64,000 nucleotides of DNA from Aerococcus viridans (GCF_002871935.1 NZ_PNHQ01000008.1:30163-94162); one strand, 5' to 3'; counted from the stretch's first letter, positions 1 through 9,852 are shown. Notes: generated by a model from the sequence alone, not told the origin. Translations and numbers: made by a program.

Positions 1-53
1 ATCACACTTAACAAGCCCAATATTAGAAAAGCCTTCTCTTTAAGAGTTCTCAT
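1..53 (-). CDS. N-terminus of an unidentified, probably membrane protein (cut by window edge)
   Basis: The reverse strand carries an ATG at 53 preceded by a GAGG-type ribosome binding site 7 nt upstream; a second in-frame ATG at 59 is only 4 nt from the AGAGGTGA and is less likely. Seventeen codons are visible (MRTLKEKAFLILGLLSV), basic at the start and then hydrophobic, as in a first membrane helix or a signal sequence. It is read in the same direction as the MFS gene and lies beyond that gene's terminator, so it is probably a separate unit. The family cannot be named from this fragment. Confidence 0.45.
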   Translation of the reverse strand, partial: MRTLKEKAFLILGLLSV

Positions 54-150
54 TTCCATGCCTCACCTCTTGAAAATATATTCACATGATAGGTCTATTT
101 CAAATTACTAAATTATACTTTCTTCGTCAACCAATAACCAATTATTAAAA

Positions 151-180
151 AGAGGATACAACATTTGTGTTGTATCCTCT
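151..180 (-). terminator. Rho-independent terminator of the MFS gene
   Basis: A 13-bp inverted repeat (AGAGGATACAACA/TGTTGTATCCTCT) with a 4-nt loop, followed on the reverse strand by TTTTAATAATT. Confidence 0.8.
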
Positions 181-221
181 AAAATATGTCTTGTTTTATT
201 CTCATCTAAAACAAAATTGTA

Positions 222-1532
222 TTACTTATCTAGCGACTTATGGCGAATATTTAATTGGTATTGTTCATAGTTTGCTCGTTTTAGTTGTGGTAAACTCATC
301 ATAGCTATGAAGCTAAATAGATAAAGGCTTGCTAGGAAAAGCATCACCATACCTACACTTGAAGCATCTAAAATGAAACCAATAATAACTGATGAAAAAC
401 CACCCACTGCACGTCCAACATTCAAGATAGTATTATTGGCAATAGCATTTACTTTGAATGGATACAAATGAGAAATCATTGCGCCATAGCCACCAAACAT
501 ACCATTTACAAAGAAACCTACAATAGCGCCTCCGATTAAAATTGTTAATGCTGAATTGGCAAAGGTGAACAGATACACTGAAACTGCTGATGCAATTAAA
601 TACATACCATAAGACAATCTTGGGCCTAATCTATCTAAAATTTGCCCAAATGTCAGCATTCCCAAGCACATACCTAAGATTGTCGTTACCATCCAAGTAG
701 ATGACCCAGAAACTGTCACACCAACTTGTTCTTGCATGATTGTAGGTAACCAGTTCATCATGCCAAAGTAACCCGCAATTTGTACAGTTGTCATCACCAT
801 TAAGACGATAGTTTGATAGGTTTGCCCTGGAGTCTTAAATAATTCCTTAATAGAAGGTTTTTCATTTTCATTAATATCTACTAGGTCTTCCGTGACTTCA
901 TCCGTATTAATCCCTAATTCATCTTCGTTAATAGTTAATTTCGCCCATATCACCACTAAGATTGGTAAGAGACCAAATAGGAATAACCCTCTCCAACCCA
1001 GTGTTGGTACAATAAAACCTGCTAGAAGCGCCGAACTAATGGAGCCGATTTGACCAACAATCCCATTTAAGGATGAAATTCGCCCTAACTGTTTAGCCGG
1101 CACAAGTCCAGCCATGATGGAAATTGCTACTCCATACTCACCACCTACACCAATACCAGCGATGAAGCGTAATAGGTATAGGTATTGAATGTTTGGCGTG
1201 AAGAAGATTAAAGCTGTTGCAATAGAGAAAGTAAGAATCGTTAAGTAGAAAACCTTCATCTTGTCCCAGCGGTCAGCTAAGACACCGAATAATAAACCGC
1301 CAGCTAGCATCCCTAAATTGGTAATTGTCGCGATCCAACCGGCAGCTACACTGGAAATTCCTAATTGGCTGATGATAGATGACATTGAAAATGATAAGAA
1401 CATCACGTTCAAATCATCTGTCCCCGATGCAACAATAGCCGCAATCAAGGCATTACGTTGCGATTTATTTAACTTGTGATCTCCCGCTTGTAACGCATCT
1501 TTACTTGCATTATTTTCGATTGTTTTTTCCAT
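222..1532 (-). CDS. MFS transporter, aromatic-acid/sugar-acid symporter type
   Basis: A 436-residue major facilitator superfamily permease with about 12 hydrophobic segments in two halves and a charged central loop near residues 205-230. The loop motif GVLADRWDKMK after TM2 and the GVGGEYGV motif in TM4 are typical of the aromatic-acid:proton symporter branch. The start is placed at the ATG at 1532, which has AAGGAG 7 nt upstream; an upstream in-frame ATG at 1574 lacks such a site. The gene lies 127 bp downstream of pyrE in the same direction with no hairpin between them, so it may be read through from pyrFE. An uptake role for orotate or a related acid is a guess from position; the substrate is unknown. 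Confidence 0.8.
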   Translation of the reverse strand: MEKTIENNASKDALQAGDHKLNKSQRNALIAAIVASGTDDLNVMFLSFSMSSIISQLGISSVAAGWIATITNLGMLAGGLLFGVLADRWDKMKVFYLTILTFSIATALIFFTPNIQYLYLLRFIAGIGVGGEYGVAISIMAGLVPAKQLGRISSLNGIVGQIGSISSALLAGFIVPTLGWRGLFLFGLLPILVVIWAKLTINEDELGINTDEVTEDLVDINENEKPSIKELFKTPGQTYQTIVLMVMTTVQIAGYFGMMNWLPTIMQEQVGVTVSGSSTWMVTTILGMCLGMLTFGQILDRLGPRLSYGMYLIASAVSVYLFTFANSALTILIGGAIVGFFVNGMFGGYGAMISHLYPFKVNAIANNTILNVGRAVGGFSSVIIGFILDASSVGMVMLFLASLYLFSFIAMMSLPQLKRANYEQYQLNIRHKSLDK

Positions 1533-1659
1533 TTTTGTGCTCCTTTTTTGGTAAAACTGATGTAATTCCCTCATTTAATCACCATAAAAATAAAAATGGG
1601 CAAAAAAAAAATAAGGTCGTCAATCTGGTAAAGCTATTTATATAGTAGAATTATCCACA

Positions 1660-2301
1660 TTAACCGTGAATCTCTGACCAAGCTTTCGGATCCTTATACC
1701 AATCCATCAACTTGTCATAATACGGTGATAATTTAGGGTCTTTTACTGCATAATCCAAAATCTTCACGTAATTCGTTAATGTCATCAAAGGATAACCCAC
1801 TTTTTCAAAGGCTTCTTTACTTGCTCCTAATAAGTAGTCAAAAATCGCTACTGCTGCAATGACTTCTCCGCCTGCTTCTTGAATTTTATCTGCTGCTGTA
1901 ATGACGCTTCCACCTGTTGAAATTAAATCTTCAATAATCACTACTTTAACACCAGGTTTCAAAGCCCCCTCAATTGCGTTTTGCTTACCGTGGTCTTTAG
2001 CTGAAGAACGCACGTAAATCATTGGTAAATCCAAGCGTTCACTGACAAAGGCCGCATGAGGAATACCCGCAGTCGCTGTTCCTGCAATCACATCTACATC
2101 GGGAAAGTTTTCTTTAATCAACTCTGCAAGTGCATCTTCTACAGTTGTACGTACACTCGGGTAGGACATGATTAATCGATTATCTGTATAAATCGGTGCT
2201 TTAAGTCCGCTTGCCCAAGTATATGGCGTCTCAGGACTAAAATTCACTGCTTTAATTTCTAATAATTTTTGTGCTACTAAATCAGCTTTTGCTACTGTCA
2301 T
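1660..2301 (-). CDS. pyrE: Orotate phosphoribosyltransferase
   Basis: Converts orotate and PRPP to orotidine 5'-monophosphate, the fifth step of de novo pyrimidine synthesis. The 213-residue length is normal for the family. The PRPP-binding loop VVIIEDLISTGGS lies near residues 120-132. The start ATG is 12 bp after the pyrF stop, so the two genes are co-transcribed. Only pyrF and pyrE are present here; pyrB, pyrC, carAB and pyrD are not in the window. The pair is controlled by the promoter and leader in front of pyrF. Confidence 0.96.
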   Translation of the reverse strand: MTVAKADLVAQKLLEIKAVNFSPETPYTWASGLKAPIYTDNRLIMSYPSVRTTVEDALAELIKENFPDVDVIAGTATAGIPHAAFVSERLDLPMIYVRSSAKDHGKQNAIEGALKPGVKVVIIEDLISTGGSVITAADKIQEAGGEVIAAVAIFDYLLGASKEAFEKVGYPLMTLTNYVKILDYAVKDPKLSPYYDKLMDWYKDPKAWSEIHG

Positions 2302-2313
2302 CTCGCGCCCTCC

Positions 2314-3021
2314 TTATTGTCCAGACCAATCAGTAGTGATTTGGTCATAAGTCACTTTTGAATTATCCGCTTGTGTAATTGGTCGTCCCACCACGATGTA
2401 GTCAGAACCGCTTTGGGCTGCTTGACTTGGCGTCATAATCCGCTTTTGATCATCCGCAATAGAGGTCGCTAGACGAATACCCGGTGTAATCGTTTGGAAG
2501 TCTTCACCACAGGCATCTTTAATTGCTGCTGCTTCAAGTGGTGAACACACTACACCATCAAGGCCGGCTGCTTTCGTTAATTTAGCGTAACGCAATACGG
2601 AACCCAATACTTCACCAGGAATACCTTGTTCTTCATTCATTTGCTCAGTAGAAGTGGACGTTAATTGAGTAACACTAATTAACATAGGCCGTTTACCTGT
2701 CGAACCTGCCTCTAAACCACGAAGTGCTGCTTGCATCATCTCTTTCCCACCTGCCGCGTGTACATTGACCATTGCAACACCAGTACTGGCTAAAATCGCC
2801 ATTGCTCGCTCCACAGTATTTGGAATATCATGTAATTTTAAGTCCAAGAAAATGTCGTGACCTCTTGCTTGTAGCGCATTTAAGAAAGCTGTCCCTCCAG
2901 CATAAAACAATTCCATACCTACTTTTACATTTAGTTGTTGACCTTGGAACTGATCAAGGAACGCAAATACCTCTTCTTGATTAGGAAAATCTAAGGCAAT
3001 AATTGGTTTCTTCGGATCCAC
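2314..3021 (-). CDS. pyrF: Orotidine 5'-phosphate decarboxylase
   Basis: Decarboxylates OMP to UMP, the last de novo step. A 235-residue TIM-barrel protein with the catalytic DLKLHDIPNT motif near residues 60-69 and the C-terminal phosphate-binding VGRPIT. It is the first gene of the pyrF-pyrE unit. It sits about 230 nt downstream of a strong sigma-A promoter (3257-3285) and behind a structured leader with an intrinsic terminator, so expression is almost certainly attenuated. Confidence 0.96.
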   Translation of the reverse strand: MDPKKPIIALDFPNQEEVFAFLDQFQGQQLNVKVGMELFYAGGTAFLNALQARGHDIFLDLKLHDIPNTVERAMAILASTGVAMVNVHAAGGKEMMQAALRGLEAGSTGKRPMLISVTQLTSTSTEQMNEEQGIPGEVLGSVLRYAKLTKAAGLDGVVCSPLEAAAIKDACGEDFQTITPGIRLATSIADDQKRIMTPSQAAQSGSDYIVVGRPITQADNSKVTYDQITTDWSGQ

Positions 3022-3250
3022 GTGGCACTTCCTCTCATATTTCTCTGTTTTCTTTTCATTATTCTCTCATTTATCTAAAAATGGGCAAAAAAAATAACCA
3101 ACAACGAAACAAGGTTGCTGATTATATACTAGCGGATGCTGGTCTTAAAATTTGTTCACTGACAAAATAATAATGGTTATTCTTGTAAGCGAACAGCTCT
3201 CATGTTCAGGGCATCCATACGCTAGTGCAGTTTCCCCTGTTTTTACTCTG
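3022..3250 (-). promoter_or_regulatory. Structured attenuator leader of pyrFE, class not recognised
   Basis: The predicted transcript starts near 3250. A long-range helix closes a domain of about 100 nt: ACTAGCG pairs with CGCTAGT, and GATGC with GCATC across a 4-nt bulge (3129-3226). Inside are a GAACA/TGTTC hairpin with loop TGAGAGC and a TTGT/ACAA hairpin. A terminator follows at 3086-3123, a 10-bp stem AATCAGCAAC/GTTGTTGGTT and then ATTTTTTTT. The loop TGAGAGC weakly resembles part of the PyrR binding loop, but I do not see the full PyrR consensus. PyrR control is therefore possible but not shown. Confidence 0.6.
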
Positions 3251-3256
3251 TTGGCT

Positions 3257-3285
3257 ATTGTACCGACTTAGAAAGAAAGAGTCAA
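3257..3285 (-). promoter_or_regulatory. Sigma-A promoter of pyrFE
   Basis: Reverse strand TTGACT (3285-3280), a 17-nt spacer, then TACAAT (3262-3257). The predicted start is near 3250. The stretch from 3286 to 3506 holds no convincing gene; it is AT-rich intergenic sequence after mtnN. Confidence 0.8.
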
Positions 3286-3506
3286 CATATATTTTAATAA
3301 ATATTTACAATGATAATTAAAGACTGTCAAATCAACCATCATCCCTATAAAAAATTCTTTCCCACATACAAAATATACGAAAAGAGGTGCTATATTTTAT
3401 GGGAATTATGAATCAAAATTTGATATGCTCGCTTGTTAGAAAAAGCTCGTTTAAAAAATTTAGAAATGTTCTTTATGCTTCTCATACGAATTTCTCTAGC
3501 CTTATA

Positions 3507-4202
3507 TCAACTTAGGTCTTGTTGCCAAAAATCGATTAGACTACGAACTGCGTGAAATGCTTGGTTGGCAGCAAACTCAAGATTATCATCAAAAGTAGCT
3601 GGTGCATGCTCTCCGACATGATCTGAAATCCCCCTGACATTGATTACCGGAATCTCATAAAAACTTGCAATTTGCGCAAGCGCGCAGCTTTCCATATCAG
3701 ACGCTGTAAGCAAGGGGAATGCCTTTTTGATTGCTGAAACAGCTAATTCATCACTCATAAAGGAATCAGCAGTCCCAATAGTTCCTTGAAAGGCGGAAAT
3801 TTGATTTTGGGTAAGCACTTGCTTAATGATCGCCAGAAGCGTTTCTGAAACTGGATAGTCCGCTGGCATTTGCGGTACCTGACCATAAGCATAGTCAAAC
3901 CCTGTTGCGTCCACATCACTATAGACGAACCGATCAGTGAAAACAATACTACCCAGAGGAAGTTCTTTACGGAAGGAACCGATTGACCCCGTATTTATTA
4001 GGAGATCTAACGACAACTGCTGACAAACCCAAGCAGCAGTTGCGGCTGCATTAGCTTTGCCAATCCCTGATACTACCAAATATAAGTCTTCATGAACCTT
4101 TTCAATGATTGTTTTTCCCTTTTGCCAAATAACCGTGGAAGCATAAAAATTACGAAAGGGTGCTAACTCTTCTTCCATTGCTGCAACTACTGCTATTCTC
4201 AT
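3507..4202 (-). CDS. mtnN: 5'-methylthioadenosine/S-adenosylhomocysteine nucleosidase
   Basis: Hydrolyses S-adenosylhomocysteine to S-ribosylhomocysteine and adenine, and methylthioadenosine to methylthioribose and adenine. The 231-residue length fits. The N-terminal AAMEEEL segment supplies a catalytic glutamate, and GISDHVGEHAP near residue 195 supplies the catalytic aspartate. The start ATG is 1 bp after the metQ stop, so translation is tightly coupled. Its product is the substrate of LuxS, encoded upstream in the same transcript, so the unit carries both steps of SAH detoxification and homocysteine recovery. Confidence 0.94.
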   Translation of the reverse strand: MRIAVVAAMEEELAPFRNFYASTVIWQKGKTIIEKVHEDLYLVVSGIGKANAAATAAWVCQQLSLDLLINTGSIGSFRKELPLGSIVFTDRFVYSDVDATGFDYAYGQVPQMPADYPVSETLLAIIKQVLTQNQISAFQGTIGTADSFMSDELAVSAIKKAFPLLTASDMESCALAQIASFYEIPVINVRGISDHVGEHAPATFDDNLEFAANQAFHAVRSLIDFWQQDLS

Positions 4203-4203
4203 C

Positions 4204-5064
4204 TTAGTTCCCCCATATCTCTGCGATTGGTGTAGTTACTTCCGCTTTTGTTCCTTCAAATTTTTCTTCAATATAGCTTTGAATTTCAGGGTCATGGTAC
4301 AACTCATCTAATTTTTTTAAAGCAGCATCGTCCTTACGAGATTCCTTTACTGCTAAAACATTGATTGTTTCTCGAATAGCCGTGTCCGCCTCTTCATGAA
4401 AAATGGAATCCTGTAAAACATTTAAGCCACCTTCAAGGGCAATCGTATTGCTGATTAAAACCAAGTCAACATCCGGTAAAACCCGTGGACCAGTTAAATC
4501 ATCAATGAGTGTAAATTCTAAGTTCTTGGGATTTTCGATTACATCACTAGTTGTTCCTGTTCCATCATCAAAGTCATCCTTTAACTTAATTAAACCAGCC
4601 GTTTCCAATAAGCGTAATCCTCTTGCAGTATTTGAGGGATTGTCAGCCAACGCTACTATTGAGCCATCTGCGATCTCATCTATACTTGTAAATTTATCAG
4701 AGTAGATACCCATCGGTTCGACATAAGTTGCCGCAATCGGTACTAATTGTTCAGGACTCTCCGCATTAAAGCTTTCTAAGTATCCAATTGACTGAAAAGC
4801 ATTTACATCCACATCACCATCTACAGTGGCTTGATTGGCAGTCGGTCCACCGGTGATTTCTTTAACTTCAATTTTTAATCCCGCTTCTTTTGCAGCCTCA
4901 GATTCTGCGATATGTGTCCAGATTTCTGCATCGGTACCGACTGACCCAACCACGATTGTTGAATTCTCAGTTGATTCCGCTGTATTGGCAGTTTCTTGAT
5001 TACTACAAGCTGTTAGCATTAGCGCCACTGTCAATAAACCAATCCCTTTAATCATTTTTTTCAT
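4204..5064 (-). CDS. metQ: Methionine-binding lipoprotein of an ABC importer (NlpA/MetQ family)
   Basis: A 286-residue extracellular binding protein. It begins with a lipoprotein signal (MKKMIKGIGLLTVALMLTAC), with the lipidated cysteine at residue 20. The body has the family's ITGGPTANQATVDGDVDVNAF-like region. The partner genes metN and metI are not adjacent, which is unusual: the binding protein is an orphan here and must use a transporter core encoded elsewhere. The T-box ahead of luxS and the neighbours luxS and mtnN support methionine or a methionine derivative as ligand; specificity within the family is inferred. Confidence 0.85.
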   Translation of the reverse strand: MKKMIKGIGLLTVALMLTACSNQETANTAESTENSTIVVGSVGTDAEIWTHIAESEAAKEAGLKIEVKEITGGPTANQATVDGDVDVNAFQSIGYLESFNAESPEQLVPIAATYVEPMGIYSDKFTSIDEIADGSIVALADNPSNTARGLRLLETAGLIKLKDDFDDGTGTTSDVIENPKNLEFTLIDDLTGPRVLPDVDLVLISNTIALEGGLNVLQDSIFHEEADTAIRETINVLAVKESRKDDAALKKLDELYHDPEIQSYIEEKFEGTKAEVTTPIAEIWGN

Positions 5065-5081
5065 TTATTTTGCTCCTTCCT

Positions 5082-5386
5082 AATGCATCGTCATGCCACC
5101 AGTTACATTGATTGCTTGACCAGTCATATAGCTTGCTAGCGGACTAGCCAAAAATAAAATGATAATTTGCGTTCGATTAGTTGCTTAGCCATAGCCACTA
5201 ACGAAGTTTCCCTTCCAACATCCACGTTGACTTGATAATACTAATCGGTGATTCATCAAAACATTGACTCTTGAAAGCCAATATCAGCTGCAATTACAAT
5301 TGCTTGATCTTTCAAAAAGGTTTGTACAACCACCTCACTAAATCCTTATTTTGAGCCGATAACTAGCACAAATTGTTATGCTAAAG
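5082..5386 (-). pseudogene. Decayed short-chain dehydrogenase/reductase remnant
   Basis: The reverse strand still encodes the characteristic SDR C-terminus (YMTGQAINVTGGMTMH, stop at 5082) and an N-terminal stretch resembling a Rossmann strand (LVIGSK, then GFSEVVVQTFLKDQAIVI), but these lie in different frames and are interrupted by stops. About 300 bp remain of a gene normally near 750 bp, so most of the interior is lost. The remnant fills the gap between luxS and metQ, which suggests the operon once had an extra gene. Confidence 0.7.
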
Positions 5387-5399
5387 TGTCAAAATACAT

Positions 5400-5876
5400 C
5401 TATTTCACCACATGTCTTTGAAACGCATCGTCACTGATTCCCTCTTCAATAACGATTTTGGCATACTCCTTGGCACCAAATAGTGAATGGTCGCGATAAT
5501 TCCCACAGCTTTCTATACCAACACCTTGAACATCTTCCCATTGTGACTCATTTGCAATGATTGTTAATACCTCGGTTAAAGCCTGCGCTACCTCGGTCGC
5601 ACTAGGGACTCCCCAAGTAATCAAATGAAATCCTGTTCGACATCCAAATGGAGAAATATCAATGATGCCATCTAAGCGATCACGCAATAAATCTGCAAGT
5701 AAGTGTTCTAATGTATGAATCGCTGCTGTTGGCATTTCTTTCTCATTTGGTTGTAACAATCGTAAATCATAATTGGCGATCACATCGCCTTTCGTTCCTA
5801 CCTCTTCTGCAATTAATCGGACATAAGGGGCTTTAACTTTCGTGTGATCTAATGTAAAACTTTCAACTTCTGCCAT
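5400..5876 (-). CDS. luxS: S-ribosylhomocysteine lyase (AI-2 synthase)
   Basis: Cleaves S-ribosylhomocysteine to homocysteine and DPD, the precursor of autoinducer-2. The 158-residue length is standard. The metal site HTLEH (near residues 54-58) and the downstream SCGNYRDH cysteine/histidine region are present, as is the active-site cysteine in FGCRTGF. The ATG is preceded by TAGGAGGAG. It is the first gene after the T-box leader, so synthesis of AI-2 here is tied to amino-acid (probably methionine) supply. Confidence 0.96.
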   Translation of the reverse strand: MAEVESFTLDHTKVKAPYVRLIAEEVGTKGDVIANYDLRLLQPNEKEMPTAAIHTLEHLLADLLRDRLDGIIDISPFGCRTGFHLITWGVPSATEVAQALTEVLTIIANESQWEDVQGVGIESCGNYRDHSLFGAKEYAKIVIEEGISDDAFQRHVVK

Positions 5877-5959
5877 TTTCTTCTCCTCCTAAATTTTGCT
5901 ATTTTTCACCATCGACAATTCAACTTACTTGACAATACTTACCTTCCCTCCTTTACCTA

Positions 5960-6242
5960 GGTATAGAAAAAGCCCTTAGATATCAAAAAATATCTAAGGG
6001 CATAAAAACTGCGTTACCACCTTAATTTACAGCATTCTCGCGAAATACTGCCTCATTCAGTTCCCACTACAGTGGAGACTGCTGTCTGCTAACGTAACAT
6101 CTCCCATATTCTCTTAATTATTCAGAGAATCCACTCTAAAGCCATTTTCAAGCATTTGTTCTTTGCCTCTTTTCAGCTACCGAGGTTCTCTAGAAAAAAA
6201 CAAAAGCTTTACTTTCTTTTTCATCGTGTTTAATTATTAATT
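5960..6242 (-). promoter_or_regulatory. T-box leader upstream of luxS-metQ-mtnN (probable methionine specifier)
   Basis: Reading the reverse strand, Stem I lies at about 6200-6125 (AGAGAA/TTCTCT base; the distal part contains GGTAGCTGAAAAGAGG). Stem III is at 6050-6030 (CAGTATT/AATGCTG). The T-box AAGGTGGTAACGCAG is at 6023-6009. A 12-bp terminator GCCCTTAGATAT/ATATCTAAGGGC with a T run ends near 5965. TGGT in the T-box pairs with ACCA, so the tRNA discriminator base would be A. An ATG in GAACAAATGC (6155-6153) is the best specifier candidate, giving methionine; this assignment is inferred from position and downstream genes. Confidence 0.88.
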
Positions 6243-6248
6243 GCAATG

Positions 6249-6278
6249 ACTATATCAGATAAATTATAAGAAAGTCAA
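6249..6278 (-). promoter_or_regulatory. Promoter of the T-box/luxS transcript
   Basis: Reverse strand TTGACT (6278-6273), an 18-nt spacer, then TATAGT (6254-6249). The predicted start is near 6242, just ahead of Stem I. Confidence 0.7.
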
Positions 6279-6379
6279 GATAAAATGATGAGTAATTCAC
6301 TAATTTATAATTAATTTTCTAAATCATTACTATTATGCGTAATGTTTCCCTCCCTACGTAATCGATACTACCTAGAGGT

Positions 6380-6710
6380 GTTTACTTTATGATACATTAG
6401 GTTCAATAGAAAAAATCCGGGGGTATCGGTACTGAAGTAGGTGATGCCATCTTGATTATCAAGCAGCTCTATATTGGAGCCCTTCTTTTTGGTGGTGAGT
6501 TTGGTTTGATGATATTTTGTCAGTTGACGTAACACTTATGTAACATTGCTTCGGTTGCAACACAACGACTGAGTCCATCAGATTTAGTAAGTAGTAAGCA
6601 GTTCACCGATATTTGGTAACTGTTTGTCAGATTTTCTTAGTCGGTCCTTAACGGATGACTTAATGTCTGGTATTTCTTTGTCCTTGATTGTGTGCTGTAT
6701 TCCTTAACAG
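6380..6710 (-). pseudogene. Degenerate coding remnant, origin not recognised
   Basis: The reverse strand carries protein-like stretches in alternating frames: KDKEIPDIKSSVKDRLRK, SDGLSRCVATEAMLHKCY and RQLTKYHQTKLTTKKKGSN, the last ending at a stop near 6384. Stops and frame changes separate them. This looks like an eroded gene, possibly an old mobile-element protein, but no family can be named. It is most of what lies between the T-box promoter and the pyrG terminators. Confidence 0.35.
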
Positions 6711-6759
6711 CCATTGTTCTGCATAATCCTTTTATAAACGATAACCTAGTAAAATCAAC

Positions 6760-6828
6760 AAAAAAGAGCTGTCTATTTCGCTAATTCCTCCTAGGTATTA
6801 ATACCTAGGAGGAATTAGCTGACAGCTT
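6760..6828 (-). terminator. Long hairpin with 38-bp perfect palindrome, second terminator after pyrG
   Basis: 6781-6818 is a perfect 38-bp palindrome (19-nt arm, no loop), enclosed by AGCTGTC (6767-6773) and GACAGCT (6821-6827). On the reverse strand the outer stem is followed by CTTTTTTG, so it can act as a terminator for transcripts that pass the first pyrG terminator. The central perfect palindrome is longer than a terminator needs and may be an old element end. Confidence 0.55.
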
Positions 6829-6840
6829 GTAAATGAAATC

Positions 6841-6880
6841 AAAAAACCTACTCTCTAAAGTTTTTGGAGTAGGTTTTTAT
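6841..6880 (-). terminator. Rho-independent terminator of pyrG
   Basis: A 10-bp stem AAACCTACTC/GAGTAGGTTT (6844-6853/6867-6876) with flanking A and T runs, so it can work on both strands. It lies 40 bp after the pyrG stop. Confidence 0.85.
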
Positions 6881-6919
6881 TGTGTTTTCACAAGTTAAAA
6901 TAAACTTTTTTAAGCAGTG

Positions 6920-8675
<1,756 letters not shown>

Positions 8676-8682
8676 AAAAAGA

Positions 8683-8711
8683 ATGATAATTCATTTACTT
8701 ATTCGAGTCAA
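8683..8711 (-). promoter_or_regulatory. Sigma-A promoter of pyrG
   Basis: Reverse strand TTGACT (8711-8706), a 17-nt spacer, TATCAT (8688-8683), then TCTTTTT and the GGGC start. Confidence 0.82.
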
Positions 8712-8753
8712 GGAAAAACAACATGTTTTTTTATAGAGATTTCGAAATCTTTG

Positions 8754-9329
8754 TTAGAAGTCTTCTTCGTCTTCCTCATCATCATCTTCATCGACTAAGC
8801 TAAGGTCGCCTTCAAGACCGTCTTCAAGATCGTCTTCTTCCTCATCGTCTCCTAATTCACCTAAATCAGAAGAGTAAGCTGAGATTTCGTCTTCCTCATC
8901 TTCATCATCATCGTAATCTTCTTCGTCTTCAACATAGTCCACATCTTCTGGGTCATCAGATGCATAATCAATTAAGTCTTCATCTTCAACAGAAGCCAAT
9001 AGACTCTTACTACCTTTATGTTTAGCCTTGATCTCGTCATCATCAATTGACGAAATAATTTCTTCATCAATTGAATCAACTGCATACCACTCACGTAAGC
9101 CCCAACGATTTTCACCTAAAGAGATAAAACTACCGTCATAGTTCATTTCTGTATAAAAATTCGCCATTCTATTTTCTAATTCATCTTGTGGCATATTCAA
9201 GAAATCTTGAATTTCAGCTAATAAATCATTGAACTCGAATACATTATTCGTTTCTAATAAAATTTGGTATGCGACTTCAACCATTGATAACTGTTCTTTG
9301 TTTTGACCAGCAAATCCTTTTAATTCCAC
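8754..9329 (-). CDS. rpoE: DNA-directed RNA polymerase delta subunit
   Basis: Gram-positive accessory subunit that loosens RNA polymerase from nucleic acid and aids recycling. The N-terminal globular HARE-HTH domain covers roughly residues 1-90; the C-terminal half is almost entirely Asp/Glu (long runs after residue 120), as expected of the acidic tail. The start is assigned to GTG at 9329, giving MELKGFAGQNKEQLS, which matches the family's N-terminus and has AAAGGATG upstream. The upstream ATG at 9359 would add ten atypical residues. The order rpoE then pyrG is common in Firmicutes. Confidence 0.93.
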   Translation of the reverse strand: MELKGFAGQNKEQLSMVEVAYQILLETNNVFEFNDLLAEIQDFLNMPQDELENRMANFYTEMNYDGSFISLGENRWGLREWYAVDSIDEEIISSIDDDEIKAKHKGSKSLLASVEDEDLIDYASDDPEDVDYVEDEEDYDDDEDEEDEISAYSSDLGELGDDEEEDDLEDGLEGDLSLVDEDDDEEDEEDF

Positions 9330-9399
9330 TACTAGTTCATCCTTTCGCCTTATAATCAACGCACTGTGATTAATCGTCTAGTATATCCATTATATATTA

Positions 9400-9852
9400 C
9401 TACACATGAACCCTTGTTTGCAATTCGATTTGGTATTGACCAATCATTTCTTCTGATTGATATAAGTTGTATGCCACCCGGGCATTAAAGGTTTCCGCAT
9501 CGTTTTGGTTTATAGTAAGTAAATTTAATTGTCCTTGGAAAGTAATTGCTTGCGTATCTGTCATATGGTAAAGGATATCTGTCTTTTTACCTTTGACCAA
9601 ATGCATTGTCGTTTCTATACCATTCCCTTGACGGCGGATAGTCACTTTGTCGTTAGCTTCAAATTTTAAACGAACCGCTATGATATTTTCGGTGATTTTT
9701 TCTTCATATTCAACATAAATAGCCTCGCCTACTTCATAGTAATAACCATTCGTTTTCGTGGTGAATTCCTCTTGCACTTGTTGTCCATCACGATCTTGCT
9801 GGATATAGTTTTTAACCTTTAACTGAATTTCTTGTTTACCAGCATTTGCCAT
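9400..9852 (-). CDS. DUF1934 family beta-barrel protein (YwiB-like)
   Basis: A 150-residue soluble protein of alternating polar/hydrophobic strands. The segments TTKTNGYYYEVGEAIYVEYEE-like (residues 30-50) and KVTIRRQGN (near 78) resemble the DUF1934 family, a lipocalin-like barrel found mostly next to rpoE in Firmicutes. The function is not established. It precedes rpoE by about 70 bp and may share its transcript. Confidence 0.75.
   Translation of the reverse strand: MANAGKQEIQLKVKNYIQQDRDGQQVQEEFTTKTNGYYYEVGEAIYVEYEEKITENIIAVRLKFEANDKVTIRRQGNGIETTMHLVKGKKTDILYHMTDTQAITFQGQLNLLTINQNDAETFNARVAYNLYQSEEMIGQYQIELQTRVHV

Noticed and set aside
3399..3515. 38-codon forward ORF (MGIMNQNLICSLV...) after AAGAGGTG
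   Set aside because: The ribosome binding site is loosely spaced, the composition is unlike a folded protein, and it runs into the end of mtnN on the other strand.
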